This document shows, in pieces, positions 24,339-33,469 of a stretch of 42,036 nt of DNA. Where the stretch lies: assembly GCA_947499505.1 (NCBI GenBank), contig CANMOQ010000001.1, positions 1-42,036 on the forward strand, read 5' to 3'. The translations under genes and the position numbers were made by a program. The notes beneath the pieces are model-generated. The model saw only the letters and a list, made by a program, of their open reading frames with translations, was not told the DNA's origin and did no database searches. Positions within the stretch are counted from its first letter, which is position 1; each line of letters opens with the position of its first letter. Source of the stretch: an uncultured Erythrobacter sp. (GTDB lineage: Bacteria > Pseudomonadota > Alphaproteobacteria > Sphingomonadales > Sphingomonadaceae).

Positions 24339-25688
24339 ATGAGCGATTTTGCCGCATTCTTGGCCGAGTGGCGGCCATTGATCGCAACCGCAATTGGCGT
24401 TGCTGGATTGCTGATCCTGATCCTGGTGCGCCGGGTGAATGCCTTTGCGGCCTTGCTCGTTGCGGCCTTGGCAACCGGCCTGATGGCGGGCCTTGCGCCT
24501 GACGCGGTGCTGGACGCAGTCAAAAACGGCTTTGCCGGTGTGCTGGGCTTCATTGCTGTAATCGTAGGGCTCGGCGCATTGCTCGGCGTCTATCTCGAGG
24601 CAAGCGGCGGTGCAGCGGCGCTCGCGCGCTCCTTGATCGGCAATCGCCCCGCTGGGCCAGCGGGCATTGCAATGGGCTTTGTCGGACTGGTGATCGCGAT
24701 CCCGGTGTTCTTCGATGTTGGCCTGATCCTGCTCTTCCCGCTGGTGCAAGCACTGGCGATGCGGGCGGGCAAACCGGCGCTGTTCTTCGGATTGCCGTTG
24801 CTCGCAGGGCTGGCGACCGCGCATGCCTTCATCCCGCCAACGCCCGGCCCGGTTGCCGTGGCGGAGATCCTTTCGGCTGACTTGGGACTGGTGATCATCT
24901 GCGGGCTCGCGGCCGGCATCCCGGCCATGCTGATCGCGGGTCCGTATTATGCGCGCTTTGCCGATGCACGCGGGTGGTTACCGATGAGCGATGTCGGGGA
25001 CGAGGCTGAAGAAGAGAGCGCCGCAAACACGGGCCTCGCGATGCGGGCAGCCTTGGTCGTGGCGCTGCCGATTGCGCTGATCGTTGCCGCTGCGCTCGCC
25101 GGTCAGTTTGGCATTGATAACCCAGTTTTAGCGTTCATTGGCCACCCGTTCACCGCGCTGCTGATCGGCTGTGCCGCCGCCGCGCTGGCGCTGAGCGCGG
25201 ATGATGAGGCGGGTGCCGCGAGGCTCAAAGACGGGCTGTCGCGCGCGCTTGAACCGACCGCCGTGATCCTGCTGGTCACCGGGGCAGGCGGCGCCTTCAA
25301 ACAGGTCTTGGTCGATACTGGCGCTGGCAAAATGCTGGCAGAGAGCTTCGCGGGCCTCGGCATTGGTCCGATTGTCGCAGGCTTCGTCCTCGCGGCGATT
25401 GTGCGGGTCGCGCAGGGCTCAGCGACGGTTGCAATGCTCACGGCGGCGGGACTATGCGCGCCACTGGCGCTTGCCGCCGGGCTGGAGGGCTGGGATCTCG
25501 CGCGCATGGTGATCGCCATTGCCGCCGGGGCGAGCGTGGTCAGCCACGTGAACGACAGTGGCTTCTGGCTGGTCTCGCGCTACTTCAGGCTCACCGAGCG
25601 TGAGACGCTAAGGACGTGGACGGTCGCATCGACCCTCGTCGGTCTTGTCGGTTTTACGATGGTGCTGGCGCTGGGCCTATTGCTTTAG
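24339..25688 (+). CDS. gntP: GntP-family gluconate:H+ symporter
   Basis: 449-residue inner-membrane permease with about 12-14 hydrophobic helices. GntP-family motifs are visible: GFAGVLGFIAVIVGLGALLGVYLEASGGA, IAIPVFFDVGLILLFPLV, HAFIPPTPGPVAVAE, and VVSHVNDSGFWLVSRYF near the C-terminus. The ATG at 24339 is chosen because GGGAAGGCG precedes it; an earlier in-frame start at 24243 lies inside the DUF5060 gene. It should import gluconate or a related sugar acid from the periplasm. The gluconokinase gene is immediately downstream on the other strand, and the two 3' ends overlap by 12 nt. Confidence 0.94.
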   Translation: MSDFAAFLAEWRPLIATAIGVAGLLILILVRRVNAFAALLVAALATGLMAGLAPDAVLDAVKNGFAGVLGFIAVIVGLGALLGVYLEASGGAAALARSLIGNRPAGPAGIAMGFVGLVIAIPVFFDVGLILLFPLVQALAMRAGKPALFFGLPLLAGLATAHAFIPPTPGPVAVAEILSADLGLVIICGLAAGIPAMLIAGPYYARFADARGWLPMSDVGDEAEEESAANTGLAMRAALVVALPIALIVAAALAGQFGIDNPVLAFIGHPFTALLIGCAAAALALSADDEAGAARLKDGLSRALEPTAVILLVTGAGGAFKQVLVDTGAGKMLAESFAGLGIGPIVAGFVLAAIVRVAQGSATVAMLTAAGLCAPLALAAGLEGWDLARMVIAIAAGASVVSHVNDSGFWLVSRYFRLTERETLRTWTVASTLVGLVGFTMVLALGLLL

Positions 25689-26168
25689 AGCGGCGGAAAT
25701 CTGATGCACAATTGCGTTGACCGTTTGCTGAGCATCCACACGGATAGCTCCCGTCGGAACATCAAGCGCCTCAAGTTGGCTGTCGAGCAGGCTGACCGGC
25801 ATGAAATGCCCATCGCGATTGCGCATACGGTCGGCCAATGTCTCGCGCGGTGCATCGAGCAGGACGAAGCGGGTTTCGCGGCTTGGAATCGCTTTCAGAC
25901 GATCTTGAACATACCGAGTCAGGGCGGAGCAGGCGAGCACCACCAGCGGGTCTTGGCGTTCCGCAATCGCGCTAAGAATAGCATCGATCCACGCTGAGCG
26001 GTCGCCACCGGTCAGCGGTTCGCCAGCCGTCATCTTGGCGCGGTTTTCAGGCGGGTGATAATCATCGCCCTCCAGCATGGGAGCCGCCACCGCCTCCGCC
26101 AATGCGCTTGCAATGTGCGATTTGCCGCAGCCACTTGGCCCCATGATGATGACGAGCCGCGCGGTCAT
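25677..26168 (-). CDS. gntK: Gluconokinase
   Basis: 163-residue thermoresistant-type gluconate kinase making 6-phosphogluconate for the Entner-Doudoroff route. The Walker A loop is GPSGCGKS (residues 10-17), followed by the substrate motif EGDDYHPPENRAKM and the family motif GGDRSAWIDA. Length matches the family. It starts 18 nt after the GH3 gene on the same strand, so the two are probably co-transcribed. Together with gntP on the opposite strand it completes gluconate use. Confidence 0.96.
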   Translation of the reverse strand: MTARLVIIMGPSGCGKSHIASALAEAVAAPMLEGDDYHPPENRAKMTAGEPLTGGDRSAWIDAILSAIAERQDPLVVLACSALTRYVQDRLKAIPSRETRFVLLDAPRETLADRMRNRDGHFMPVSLLDSQLEALDVPTGAIRVDAQQTVNAIVHQISAALKQ

Positions 26169-26186
26169 GCTAAAGCGCCGCTTGAC

Positions 26187-28712
26187 TCAAAAGGCACATG
26201 TCCGCGTCGCGTCGATATCAGGCTCCAGCCGGATGTCTGACAGGCCGATGGACGCAGGGCCATCAGAGCGAATGATCAGCCCAGTGCCGAGCGCGCCAAG
26301 ATCGGCGCCAAGGTCCGCAAAACAGGCGAGTGATAAGCGCACTTCGCGCCACTCACTCGACGTCACATTGACCGGTAACCCTTGGCCGCAGGTGCTGTCG
26401 TCTTCACAGCCCATTGCGACCCTAAGGTTGGCGGGCGCAGCGCCTGCGTTGCGCACGAAGAAGGCCAGCTCCATCGCGCCGTTTGACTGTCGCATGAAGT
26501 CTACGGGCACATGGCTGCTGAACCTAACGTAAGGCTCGCCCGTCGCCCAAGTGATCCGCAAGGAGTCCTCTTGGGCCAAACGGTCAAGCCCGCTGAACGA
26601 CAATGCGCCGCCGTCCCATACGCTGGAGTTGAGCCGTGTTTGCGCCTCATCCACTACTCCATAGAGCGACCAAGGATTGGGCGCGCGGCCTCCGGAATAG
26701 AAAACATCGCCGACTGCTGAGCCGCTGGTGTTGATGCCAGATCGCTCGGACAATTTCGCAAGGTTGCCATTGCTCGCATAGGACAAGCCATAGCCATAGG
26801 CGAACAGCGGATCATAATCCTCATCACCGACGTTGAGCTCTGACTGGCTTGCGAGCTTTGGCCAGGAAAACGAAAGTCTGCCAGTGAAGTCATATGCTGG
26901 ATCGGTGCGGAACAGGAGGTCGCTGACACCCGCACCTTCGCTGCCCGGCAGCCAGGCGGCGACGAATGCGTCAGAGGCGTTAATCTCTGGATTCACCCAC
27001 ATTGGGCGGCCGGAAAGGAACACCGAGACGACCGGCGTGCCAGCCGCCTGATAACCAGCCAGCAAGCTCGTATCGAAGCCATCCTCGTCAAAATCGAGAT
27101 GCGGACGGTCGCCCTGGAATTCGGCATAGGCATCTTCACCATAAACCGCGATCACCACATCTGCAGAATGATTGCCGGTGCCGTCCTCGTCAAAGATGAC
27201 CGTGCCGCCCGCTGCGCCAACGGCCTCCTGAATGCCGCTAAGGATTGACTGGCCATTCGGAAACTCATCATTGGTGTGCGCTCCGCCCTGCCATGACAGG
27301 GTCCAGCCGCCGGATGCCTTGGCGATGCTGTTCGCGCCGTCACCCACGACCAGCACAGTCTTGCCCGGGTCAAGCGGAAGTATCGAGTTGTTGTTCTTTA
27401 ACAGAACCAGCGATTTGCGGACCGCTTCGCGGGCAAGCGCGCGGTGTTCCGCATTGGCCAGCAGGCTTACATCGCCAGCATGTTGCCGAGTGCTCGGCGC
27501 GCCGCGATCAAACAAGTCATATTCGAGCTTTACGCGCAGAATTCGGCGAACCGCGTCATCCAGTCGCTCCATCGGGATACGACCCGATTTTGCATGGGCG
27601 AGGGTGGTTTCATAGAGGCCGCGCCAGCTGTCAGGCGCCATGAACATATCGATCCCGGCGTTGAACGCCTCTGGGCAATCGGTGTTGGAGCAGCCCGGAA
27701 TTTGTCCGTGAGCATTCCAGTCGCTCACCACAAAGCCGTTGAAGTTCAGCCGGTCCTTAAGAACGTCTGTGATCAGCGCTTTGTTGCCCGTCATCTTGAC
27801 GTTCTGCCAGCTGGAGAACGAGACCATCACGGTCTGGACATGCGCCTTTAGCGCTGGAAGATAGCCGACCGCGTGAAGATCGCGCATTTCTTCTTCGCTG
27901 ATGCTGGCATCGCCTTGATCGCGGCCATAATCGGTCGCGCCATCACCGATATAGTGCTTTGCGGCCGACAATACTTTGCCCGGCGCCATAAAGTCTGCCT
28001 CGCCGTGTGTGCCTTGCAGACCTTCAACGATGCGATTCGAATAGGAAACGACGATTTCAGGGTCTTCTGAAAACCCCTCATAGCCGCGGCCCCAATTGTC
28101 ATTGCGCGGCACGGCCAAGGTTGGCGCAAAGGTCCAATCGTGGCCGGATACGACCAGCTCGCGTGCGGTTGCAGCCATGATCCGCTCGATCAGGTCAGGG
28201 TCGCGCGCCGCGCCAAGGCCGACATTGTGCGGAAAAATTGTGGCGCCCAGCAGGTTGGCATGACCGTGGACCGCATCAATCCCCCAGATCACTGGGATTG
28301 CAACCTCAACGCCCTCAGGATCGGTCGAAGCCTCCCAATATTTGTCGGCCATCTCTAGCCAACTGGCGGTATCGGCATAGGGCAGTGGGCCGGGCGCAGA
28401 ATTGCCGCCGCTGAGCACGGAACCGAGCCGATATTTCTTCACATCCTCTGGCGTGACGGAGGCAGAATCGGCCTGCATGGTCTGACCGACCTTTTGCTCC
28501 AAAGTCATCTTGGCCATGATCGCATCAATGCGCGCTTCGATAGCTGGATCAAGCGGGGTCGCGGGCAGCTGAGGCCAGATTTCCGGGTTTATGACGCCCT
28601 GCGCCTTCACCTCTTCGGTCGATGCGACTTGAACCTGATTGCCAGAGGCACAGCTTACCGCGACAAGACTAAGCCCCAGCGCCAAGGCTGGTTTCATTGA
28701 TTTCAACTGCAT
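26187..28712 (-). CDS. GH3 exo-beta-glucosidase lipoprotein
   Basis: 841-residue family 3 glycoside hydrolase releasing terminal glucose from beta-1,4 or beta-1,3 gluco-oligosaccharides. A lipoprotein signal ends in VAVSC (C21). The GH3 N-domain (about 55-380) contains IWGIDAVHGH, the KH motif in AAKHYIGDG and the nucleophile D331 in FVVSDWNAHG. The second GH3 domain (about 420-640) holds RKSLVLLKNNNSILPL and the acid-region loop AVYGEDAYAEFQGDR. A C-terminal beta-sandwich of about 180 residues follows, common in the ExoP subgroup of marine and sphingomonad enzymes. LacI site 2 lies about 76 nt upstream. The gene leads to gntK. Confidence 0.95.
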   Translation of the reverse strand: MQLKSMKPALALGLSLVAVSCASGNQVQVASTEEVKAQGVINPEIWPQLPATPLDPAIEARIDAIMAKMTLEQKVGQTMQADSASVTPEDVKKYRLGSVLSGGNSAPGPLPYADTASWLEMADKYWEASTDPEGVEVAIPVIWGIDAVHGHANLLGATIFPHNVGLGAARDPDLIERIMAATARELVVSGHDWTFAPTLAVPRNDNWGRGYEGFSEDPEIVVSYSNRIVEGLQGTHGEADFMAPGKVLSAAKHYIGDGATDYGRDQGDASISEEEMRDLHAVGYLPALKAHVQTVMVSFSSWQNVKMTGNKALITDVLKDRLNFNGFVVSDWNAHGQIPGCSNTDCPEAFNAGIDMFMAPDSWRGLYETTLAHAKSGRIPMERLDDAVRRILRVKLEYDLFDRGAPSTRQHAGDVSLLANAEHRALAREAVRKSLVLLKNNNSILPLDPGKTVLVVGDGANSIAKASGGWTLSWQGGAHTNDEFPNGQSILSGIQEAVGAAGGTVIFDEDGTGNHSADVVIAVYGEDAYAEFQGDRPHLDFDEDGFDTSLLAGYQAAGTPVVSVFLSGRPMWVNPEINASDAFVAAWLPGSEGAGVSDLLFRTDPAYDFTGRLSFSWPKLASQSELNVGDEDYDPLFAYGYGLSYASNGNLAKLSERSGINTSGSAVGDVFYSGGRAPNPWSLYGVVDEAQTRLNSSVWDGGALSFSGLDRLAQEDSLRITWATGEPYVRFSSHVPVDFMRQSNGAMELAFFVRNAGAAPANLRVAMGCEDDSTCGQGLPVNVTSSEWREVRLSLACFADLGADLGALGTGLIIRSDGPASIGLSDIRLEPDIDATRTCAF

Positions 28713-28787
28713 TCTAGCTCTCCCCCGCCCGGCTGCCTTGCGCAGGCGAATCCCTATTCGTCAATCTTGTCCTACTAGCAGCGTTTT

Positions 28788-28803
28788 TTGACAAGGTTGT
28801 CAA
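28788..28803. promoter_or_regulatory. Predicted LacI-type operator, site 2
   Basis: TTGACAAGGTTGTCAA has perfect 7-bp arms around a 2-bp centre. It lies between the divergent GH3 gene (start 28712) and the SMP-30 gene (start 28842) and could control both. Read on the other strand it begins TTGACAAC like sites 1 and 3. Confidence 0.75.
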
Positions 28804-28841
28804 TATTGGAATATCAAGGTGCTAGGAGGGGTTGATTCACT

Positions 28842-29897
28842 ATGCAGCTTACGCGTCGGACAACATTATTGGGCCTTTCGGCGAGCACGCTTGCGGCTTG
28901 CGCAGGCGATCATGTTAGCGGTCGAATTGCTGCGGATGGCGCTCAGGCGGACACTGTTGTCACCTTTGAGAGTTTTGAAACAGGCTTTACTGATCTTGTC
29001 GACACGGACGCTACAGTACGGCTGCTTTCCGAGGGGTATCAGTGGTCTGAAGGCCCGGCATGGGATGCCGCGCGCGGGAGACTTTATTTCACTGACGTCC
29101 CGCAAAACCGCGCCTATTCGTGGAACGCGGCAGAAGGAACCTCCGTCTTTCTCGACCCCTCAGGCGTAGCGCCAGAATTGGCCGTCGGTATGCGAGAGCC
29201 GGGTGCTAATGGCTTGCTAATGGGAAAGAGCGGCGAACTGTTGATCTGCAACCATGGCACGCGCAGCCTCGAGGCGCGCGATATGAACACGGGCCTCCGC
29301 CGAACTTTGGTCAGCGAGTATAACGGTAAGCAATTCAACAGCCCTAATGATCTGATCGAAGCGAGCGATGGAACGATCTATTTTACCGATCCGCCCTATG
29401 GGCTGGAAGGGCTTAATGCCTCGCCGCTGAAAGAGCAGGATGCGAATGGTGTCTATCGTTTGACCCCCGATGGCGGGCTTACCCGGCTGGTGGACGATAT
29501 GACCCTCCCCAATGGTATAACGCTCTCTCCGGACGGGCGCTATTTGTATGTTACTCAGTCCGATCCGGAGGCTCCGCTGATCCGCCGGTTTGACACGCCC
29601 GCGCCTGCCGATAGTAAGCTCAGCGGGGGAGAGGTATGGTTCGATGTAAAGCCATTCAGGCACGAGGTTGGCGGGCTGTGCGATGGGATGGCGGTTGCGA
29701 CAAGCGGCCACATCTTTTTGGGCGGGCCGGGCGGCGTGCTGGTCATCGATCCGCAGGCGCGCTGTATGGGCCGGATTGGAACCGGACGAGCGACATCCAA
29801 TTGCGCCTTTGGCGAAGATGGACGGACCCTGTTCATCACTGCAGGCAATCGTTTGCTCGCCGTACGCACCAAGCTGACCGGAGTAGGACGTTTTTGA
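28842..29897 (+). CDS. SMP-30/gluconolactonase-family lactonase, Tat-exported
   Basis: 351-residue six-bladed beta-propeller of the SMP-30/gluconolactonase/LRE family, expected to open sugar lactones such as gluconolactone to the acid. The N-terminus has a twin-arginine motif (TRRTTLLGL) and a lipobox (LAAC, C20), so it is probably a Tat-exported lipoprotein. Propeller signatures are WSEGPAWDAARGRLYFTDVPQNR, GANGLLMGKSGELLICNHG, FNSPNDLIEASDGTIYFTDPPYGL and LPNGITLSPDGRYLYVTQ, with the metal-type Glu and Asn residues in place. It begins 39 nt after LacI site 2 and is separated by one base from the symporter gene. Its product would be the substrate of GntP and GntK. Confidence 0.92.
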   Translation: MQLTRRTTLLGLSASTLAACAGDHVSGRIAADGAQADTVVTFESFETGFTDLVDTDATVRLLSEGYQWSEGPAWDAARGRLYFTDVPQNRAYSWNAAEGTSVFLDPSGVAPELAVGMREPGANGLLMGKSGELLICNHGTRSLEARDMNTGLRRTLVSEYNGKQFNSPNDLIEASDGTIYFTDPPYGLEGLNASPLKEQDANGVYRLTPDGGLTRLVDDMTLPNGITLSPDGRYLYVTQSDPEAPLIRRFDTPAPADSKLSGGEVWFDVKPFRHEVGGLCDGMAVATSGHIFLGGPGGVLVIDPQARCMGRIGTGRATSNCAFGEDGRTLFITAGNRLLAVRTKLTGVGRF

Positions 29898-29898
29898 A

Positions 29899-31290
29899 TT
29901 GTCTTACGCCGCGCGACATACTGCTGCATCCGGGCTGGGCCAGCTGATGATTGGCGGTAAAGCTGTACGCCTTGCGGGTTATGGCATTGGCGATTTTGGG
30001 CTCAATATTTACTGGCACAGCCTCTCGCTGATCCTAGTCTTTTGGTACGCGGAGGTGGTCGGATTAGACCCAAAACTAGCGGGCTGGATTTATGCGCTTG
30101 GCCTGTTGTGGGATGCAATTTCCGACCCGCTTGTTGCCAGTTTTGCCGCCGCCAATCGCAGCAAATATGGAGTGTACCGCCCGTTTATGCTGTTCGGCAG
30201 TTTTGGGCTGGGTGCCTCGTTCTGCTTGTTGTTTTGGGCGCCTCCGTTTGAAGGCTGGGCGTTGTTCGCCGCATTGCTCGGCTCCGCAATCATATTCCGT
30301 ACTTCTTACACTATTGTCGCGGTGCCTTATTCTGCGCTTTCATCGCGTTTGACCTTTAGCTCTGTTGAAAGAGCAGAGCTTTCAGGCGTTCGGATGTTTT
30401 TCGCCTTTTGCGGGATGCTGTGTGTTACCAGCTTCTTTTTCCCTTTGGCGCGCGCGCTCGGCGACGCCAACCAATACACCAGCAGTGGGTTCTTAATGGC
30501 GGCCGCCATCGGCGCGTCAATCGCGACTATTGCTTTGGTTGGGTGCTATTTCCTCACGGAGGAAAAACCGCCTTTGGGTGGTGAAGATTTGGCGCGTGGC
30601 TGGGACCTTACATCGTTCGTCGATGCGTTCAAAAAGAACGATGCCCTGCGGCTGTTGCTGCTGTTGCTGTTGGTCAATTCAGCCGCCGGCGCGAGCCTGC
30701 ATATCCCTATGGCATTCTATGTTGAGGCCAATGCGCAAACCTTTGCCAATAAGGAGGTTATCCTGTCTGCCTATGCGATCGCAACTCTCGTTGGGACACC
30801 AGTTTGGACGATGATCGCGCGCGGTTATGGTAAGAAGAAATGCTGGTATCTGGCGACTGTTGTGACGGCTGTCGCAGGCGTATCTTTGTTTATTAGTGGT
30901 CCGCTGCTCATGGGCGGAATACCGCTGCAGATTATTGCCTTTGGATTTGCGACATCAGCGTTTGCGATCATCATCTGGGCACTCATTCCAGATACAGTTG
31001 AGTATGGTCAATATACCCACGGGCAGCGTTATGAAGGTCCAGTTTTCGGCTCCAGCCTGTTTGTGCAGAAGGCCTCTGGCGCGCTAACTGGCCTGGGTAT
31101 TGGCTATCTTTTATCGGGTATAGGCTATGATGCGGACCGTGCAGTTCAGACTGCGCAAACGGCAGAATCTCTTGGCATTTTTATGGCTTTGGTTCCCGCT
31201 TCATTTTTGGTGATCGCTTCATTCACGCTGTTTCTTATGCCACTGACGCGCGGTTTGCATGAGCGGATTGTTGACGAATTGTCGAAATAG
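29899..31290 (+). CDS. GPH-family sugar:cation symporter (MFS)
   Basis: 463-residue inner-membrane transporter of the glycoside-pentoside-hexuronide family. The N-terminal LAGYGIGDFGLNIYWHSLSLIL, the loop LWDAISDPLVASFAAAN, RTSYTIVAVPYSALSSRLT and the C-terminal half motif GQRYEGPVFGSSLFVQKASGAL, given here in parts, are family features; twelve helices are visible. The start may be a TTG at 29899 with AGGA upstream, or an ATG at 29947 that removes 16 residues. It lies 1 nt after the lactonase gene and 10 nt before lacI. In this setting it probably carries cellobiose or another beta-glucoside. Local GC content is clearly lower than in neighbouring genes. Confidence 0.93.
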   Translation: MSYAARHTAASGLGQLMIGGKAVRLAGYGIGDFGLNIYWHSLSLILVFWYAEVVGLDPKLAGWIYALGLLWDAISDPLVASFAAANRSKYGVYRPFMLFGSFGLGASFCLLFWAPPFEGWALFAALLGSAIIFRTSYTIVAVPYSALSSRLTFSSVERAELSGVRMFFAFCGMLCVTSFFFPLARALGDANQYTSSGFLMAAAIGASIATIALVGCYFLTEEKPPLGGEDLARGWDLTSFVDAFKKNDALRLLLLLLLVNSAAGASLHIPMAFYVEANAQTFANKEVILSAYAIATLVGTPVWTMIARGYGKKKCWYLATVVTAVAGVSLFISGPLLMGGIPLQIIAFGFATSAFAIIIWALIPDTVEYGQYTHGQRYEGPVFGSSLFVQKASGALTGLGIGYLLSGIGYDADRAVQTAQTAESLGIFMALVPASFLVIASFTLFLMPLTRGLHERIVDELSK

Positions 31291-31300
31291 CGGGGGCAAG

Positions 31301-32353
31301 ATGGCGACTGTAAAGACGGGAAAAACAGCAAAGATGAAGGACGTTGCCGATCTGGCTGGCGTCTCCATCAAAACCGTTTCACGGGTTCTGAATAACGAAC
31401 CACATGTGCAGGAAAAGCTGCGTCGCAAAGTGCGCGATGCGGCGCAAACGCTTGACTATGTACCGAGTCAATCGGCTCGCTCTTTGCGTGGCAGTCGCTC
31501 GTATAACATCAATCTGGTCTGCCACATGGCGGGTAGCAATTATGTCAATTCGATTCAGTTCGGTGCGGTGATCGCATGTCAAGAATTGGGCTATCAATTG
31601 TCGATCAGCCTGCTGGAAAATCTGACTAGCAAATCCATCGCCGATATTCGCGCAGCCTTTGATGTCTTGGTTCGCCGCAATCGCCCAGATGGCGTGGTAT
31701 TGCTCGCCCCCTATGCCAATGATGAGAAGATTGGCTTCGTGCTCAACGATCTAGGCATTCCGGTCGTCCGAGTGGGGCCGGTTGATCTGCAGACCAAAGG
31801 CATAATGGTCGAGATCGACGATTATCAGGCAGCGATCGAGGTTGTCCGCCATCTGGCTGATCTTGGGCACAAGCGGATTGGCTTTGTCCGCGGCAGCGAA
31901 GACCAGCGCGCCACGCACGTACGTCATTCAGGCTTTACGGTGGCGATGGAGGCGGCCGGTTTGGAACTTCATGAAGATCTTGTGCGCCCTGGTGCGTTTG
32001 ATTTCTCGTCCGGCTATGAAGCGGGTCTGCATTTTTTGAGCCTAGAAGACCGTCCAACCGCTATTTTTTCATCCAATGACGATATGGCGGCGGGCTTAAT
32101 CGCTGCATTCATTGAAGCCGGGCTTAAGGTGCCTGAGGACATGTCTGTTGTTGGTTTTGATGATGCCGATATTGCGACGCGGATGCGGCCCTTCCTAACC
32201 ACTGTGCGCCAACCGCTGAGCGATCTCGGCGGCACCGCGGTTAGCGAGCTGGTAAAGAGTTTAAGTGATAACAAGACGCCGGGACCGCAGCGTATTGTCC
32301 TTGACCACGAATTCGTCCTGAGAGGGACAACCGCGCCGCCAAAGCGCGCTTAG
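31301..32353 (+). CDS. LacI-family transcriptional repressor
   Basis: 350-residue sugar-responsive repressor. The N-terminal helix-turn-helix and hinge run from about residue 11 to 66 (MKDVADLAGVSIKTVSRVLN, then YVPSQSARSLRG). A periplasmic-binding-protein-like sensor domain follows (HLADLGHKRIGFVRG, IFSSNDDMAAGLIAAF, MSVVGFDDADIATRMRPFLTTVRQP). The ATG at 31301 is 10 nt after the symporter stop; an earlier start at 31259 would overlap that gene. It lies inside the operon it probably controls. Three palindromes in the window share the TTGACAAC half-site, and this is the only LacI-type protein present, so it is the natural candidate to bind them. The inducer is likely an oligosaccharide or its oxidised product. 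Confidence 0.95.
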   Translation: MATVKTGKTAKMKDVADLAGVSIKTVSRVLNNEPHVQEKLRRKVRDAAQTLDYVPSQSARSLRGSRSYNINLVCHMAGSNYVNSIQFGAVIACQELGYQLSISLLENLTSKSIADIRAAFDVLVRRNRPDGVVLLAPYANDEKIGFVLNDLGIPVVRVGPVDLQTKGIMVEIDDYQAAIEVVRHLADLGHKRIGFVRGSEDQRATHVRHSGFTVAMEAAGLELHEDLVRPGAFDFSSGYEAGLHFLSLEDRPTAIFSSNDDMAAGLIAAFIEAGLKVPEDMSVVGFDDADIATRMRPFLTTVRQPLSDLGGTAVSELVKSLSDNKTPGPQRIVLDHEFVLRGTTAPPKRA

Positions 32354-32381
32354 AAATCACGCAAAAGAAAGGGATCTGAAC

Positions 32382-33422
32382 GTGAAGCATTGGAAAAAAT
32401 CGAAACTGGCACTTGCGACCGCTATGGGTCTTTCCATGTCGCTGCCCGTCAATGCACAGGACGCTCCTGCCGCAGCAGCAGAACCAGCCGCGAGTGCCGC
32501 AGTGGCGGCGGATTTTCAGATGAAGCGCTGCGTCAATATGGGCAATGCGCTGGAGGCGCCGAGTGGCGCGCTATGGGGCAGAAGCTATTCTAAAGCAGAT
32601 TACCAAAAGATAGCGGCGGCGGGCTTTGATACAGTTCGTATTCCAGTCCGCTGGAGCGACTACACCGGGCCTGCACCGGATTATCAAATCCATCCGGAAT
32701 TTGCGGGTCTGGTCGACAACAATCTCAAATGGGCGCTTACCAGTGGTCTCAATGTGATTGTTAACGTGCATCACTATGAAGAAATTATGGAGGATCCAGC
32801 ATCGCAGATGGAACGGTTTCGGATGATCTGGGATCAGGTTTCGCTGCGCTACTCAAGGCTACCAGATAATGTGTGGTTTGAGGTGCTTAATGAGCCCTTC
32901 AAGAATTTGAAAGGCAAGGAAATGCGTCAAGCCCAAGCGCTGGCGCTGGCAACCATTCGCCGCGATAATCCTGATCGTATTGTCATTCTGGGCGGCGAAG
33001 AATGGTCTGGCATTCGCACACTCGCGACGAACCTCGCTACCGATGATTCCAATGTGGTTTACACCTTCCACTATTATGATCCGTTCAGTTTCACCCACCA
33101 AGAAGCGACCTGGCTGGGCGAGAATATGCCTAAGGGAAAACGCGGTTGGGGGTCAGATGCGGACAAGGCAGAGCTTGCCAATGCGGTGGAGGTTGCAACT
33201 GCGTTTCGTGAGGCAGTGGGGCGGCCGGTGTTTCTCGGCGAGTTTGGTGTGAATGACCCGGTTGATAAAAAACAACGGGTGAAGTGGACCGGAGCAGTCA
33301 AGACGGCGATGGAGTCCGCAGACATCCCTTGGTGTCTTTGGTCCTATGACAACACCTTTGCTCTCCATTCCGAAGAGAACGGTTGGGACGAGGATATGCT
33401 GGCCGTTTTGACGGCAGACTGA
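32382..33422 (+). CDS. GH5 endo-beta-glucanase (cellulase)
   Basis: 346-residue secreted family 5 glycoside hydrolase. It starts with GTG at 32382 behind an AAAGGGA-type site; residues 1-26 are a Sec signal ending in VNAQ, followed by an Ala/Pro-rich linker to about residue 43. The barrel shows FDTVRIPVRW, NVIVNVHHYE, the acid/base E171 in WFEVLNEPF, YTFHYYDPFSFTHQ and the nucleophile E287 in FLGEFGV. This is a complete GH5 catalytic domain without a carbohydrate-binding module. It is last in the SMP-30/symporter/lacI operon, 28 nt after lacI, and converges on the six-gene operon with a hairpin between them. The likely substrate is a beta-1,4 or mixed-linkage glucan. Confidence 0.95.
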   Translation: MKHWKKSKLALATAMGLSMSLPVNAQDAPAAAAEPAASAAVAADFQMKRCVNMGNALEAPSGALWGRSYSKADYQKIAAAGFDTVRIPVRWSDYTGPAPDYQIHPEFAGLVDNNLKWALTSGLNVIVNVHHYEEIMEDPASQMERFRMIWDQVSLRYSRLPDNVWFEVLNEPFKNLKGKEMRQAQALALATIRRDNPDRIVILGGEEWSGIRTLATNLATDDSNVVYTFHYYDPFSFTHQEATWLGENMPKGKRGWGSDADKAELANAVEVATAFREAVGRPVFLGEFGVNDPVDKKQRVKWTGAVKTAMESADIPWCLWSYDNTFALHSEENGWDEDMLAVLTAD

Positions 33423-33440
33423 TCGAATGGCTGAAGTGGG

Positions 33441-33465
33441 TGCGGGCGCGCGGTCGCCCGCATTT
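33441..33465. terminator. Probable bidirectional terminator
   Basis: TGCGGGCG and CGCCCGCA form a perfect 8-bp stem with a 6-nt loop, followed by TTT. It occupies the 47-nt gap between the convergent GH5 gene and the exported isomerase-fold gene, so it could end both operons. The T-run is short, which lowers confidence. Confidence 0.6.
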
Positions 33466-33469
33466 CCCG

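Noticed and set aside
23805..24824. 339-codon minus-strand frame across the DUF5060/gntP junction
   Set aside because: It is antisense to two well-supported genes, rich in Gln, Arg and Pro, and lacks recognisable motifs.
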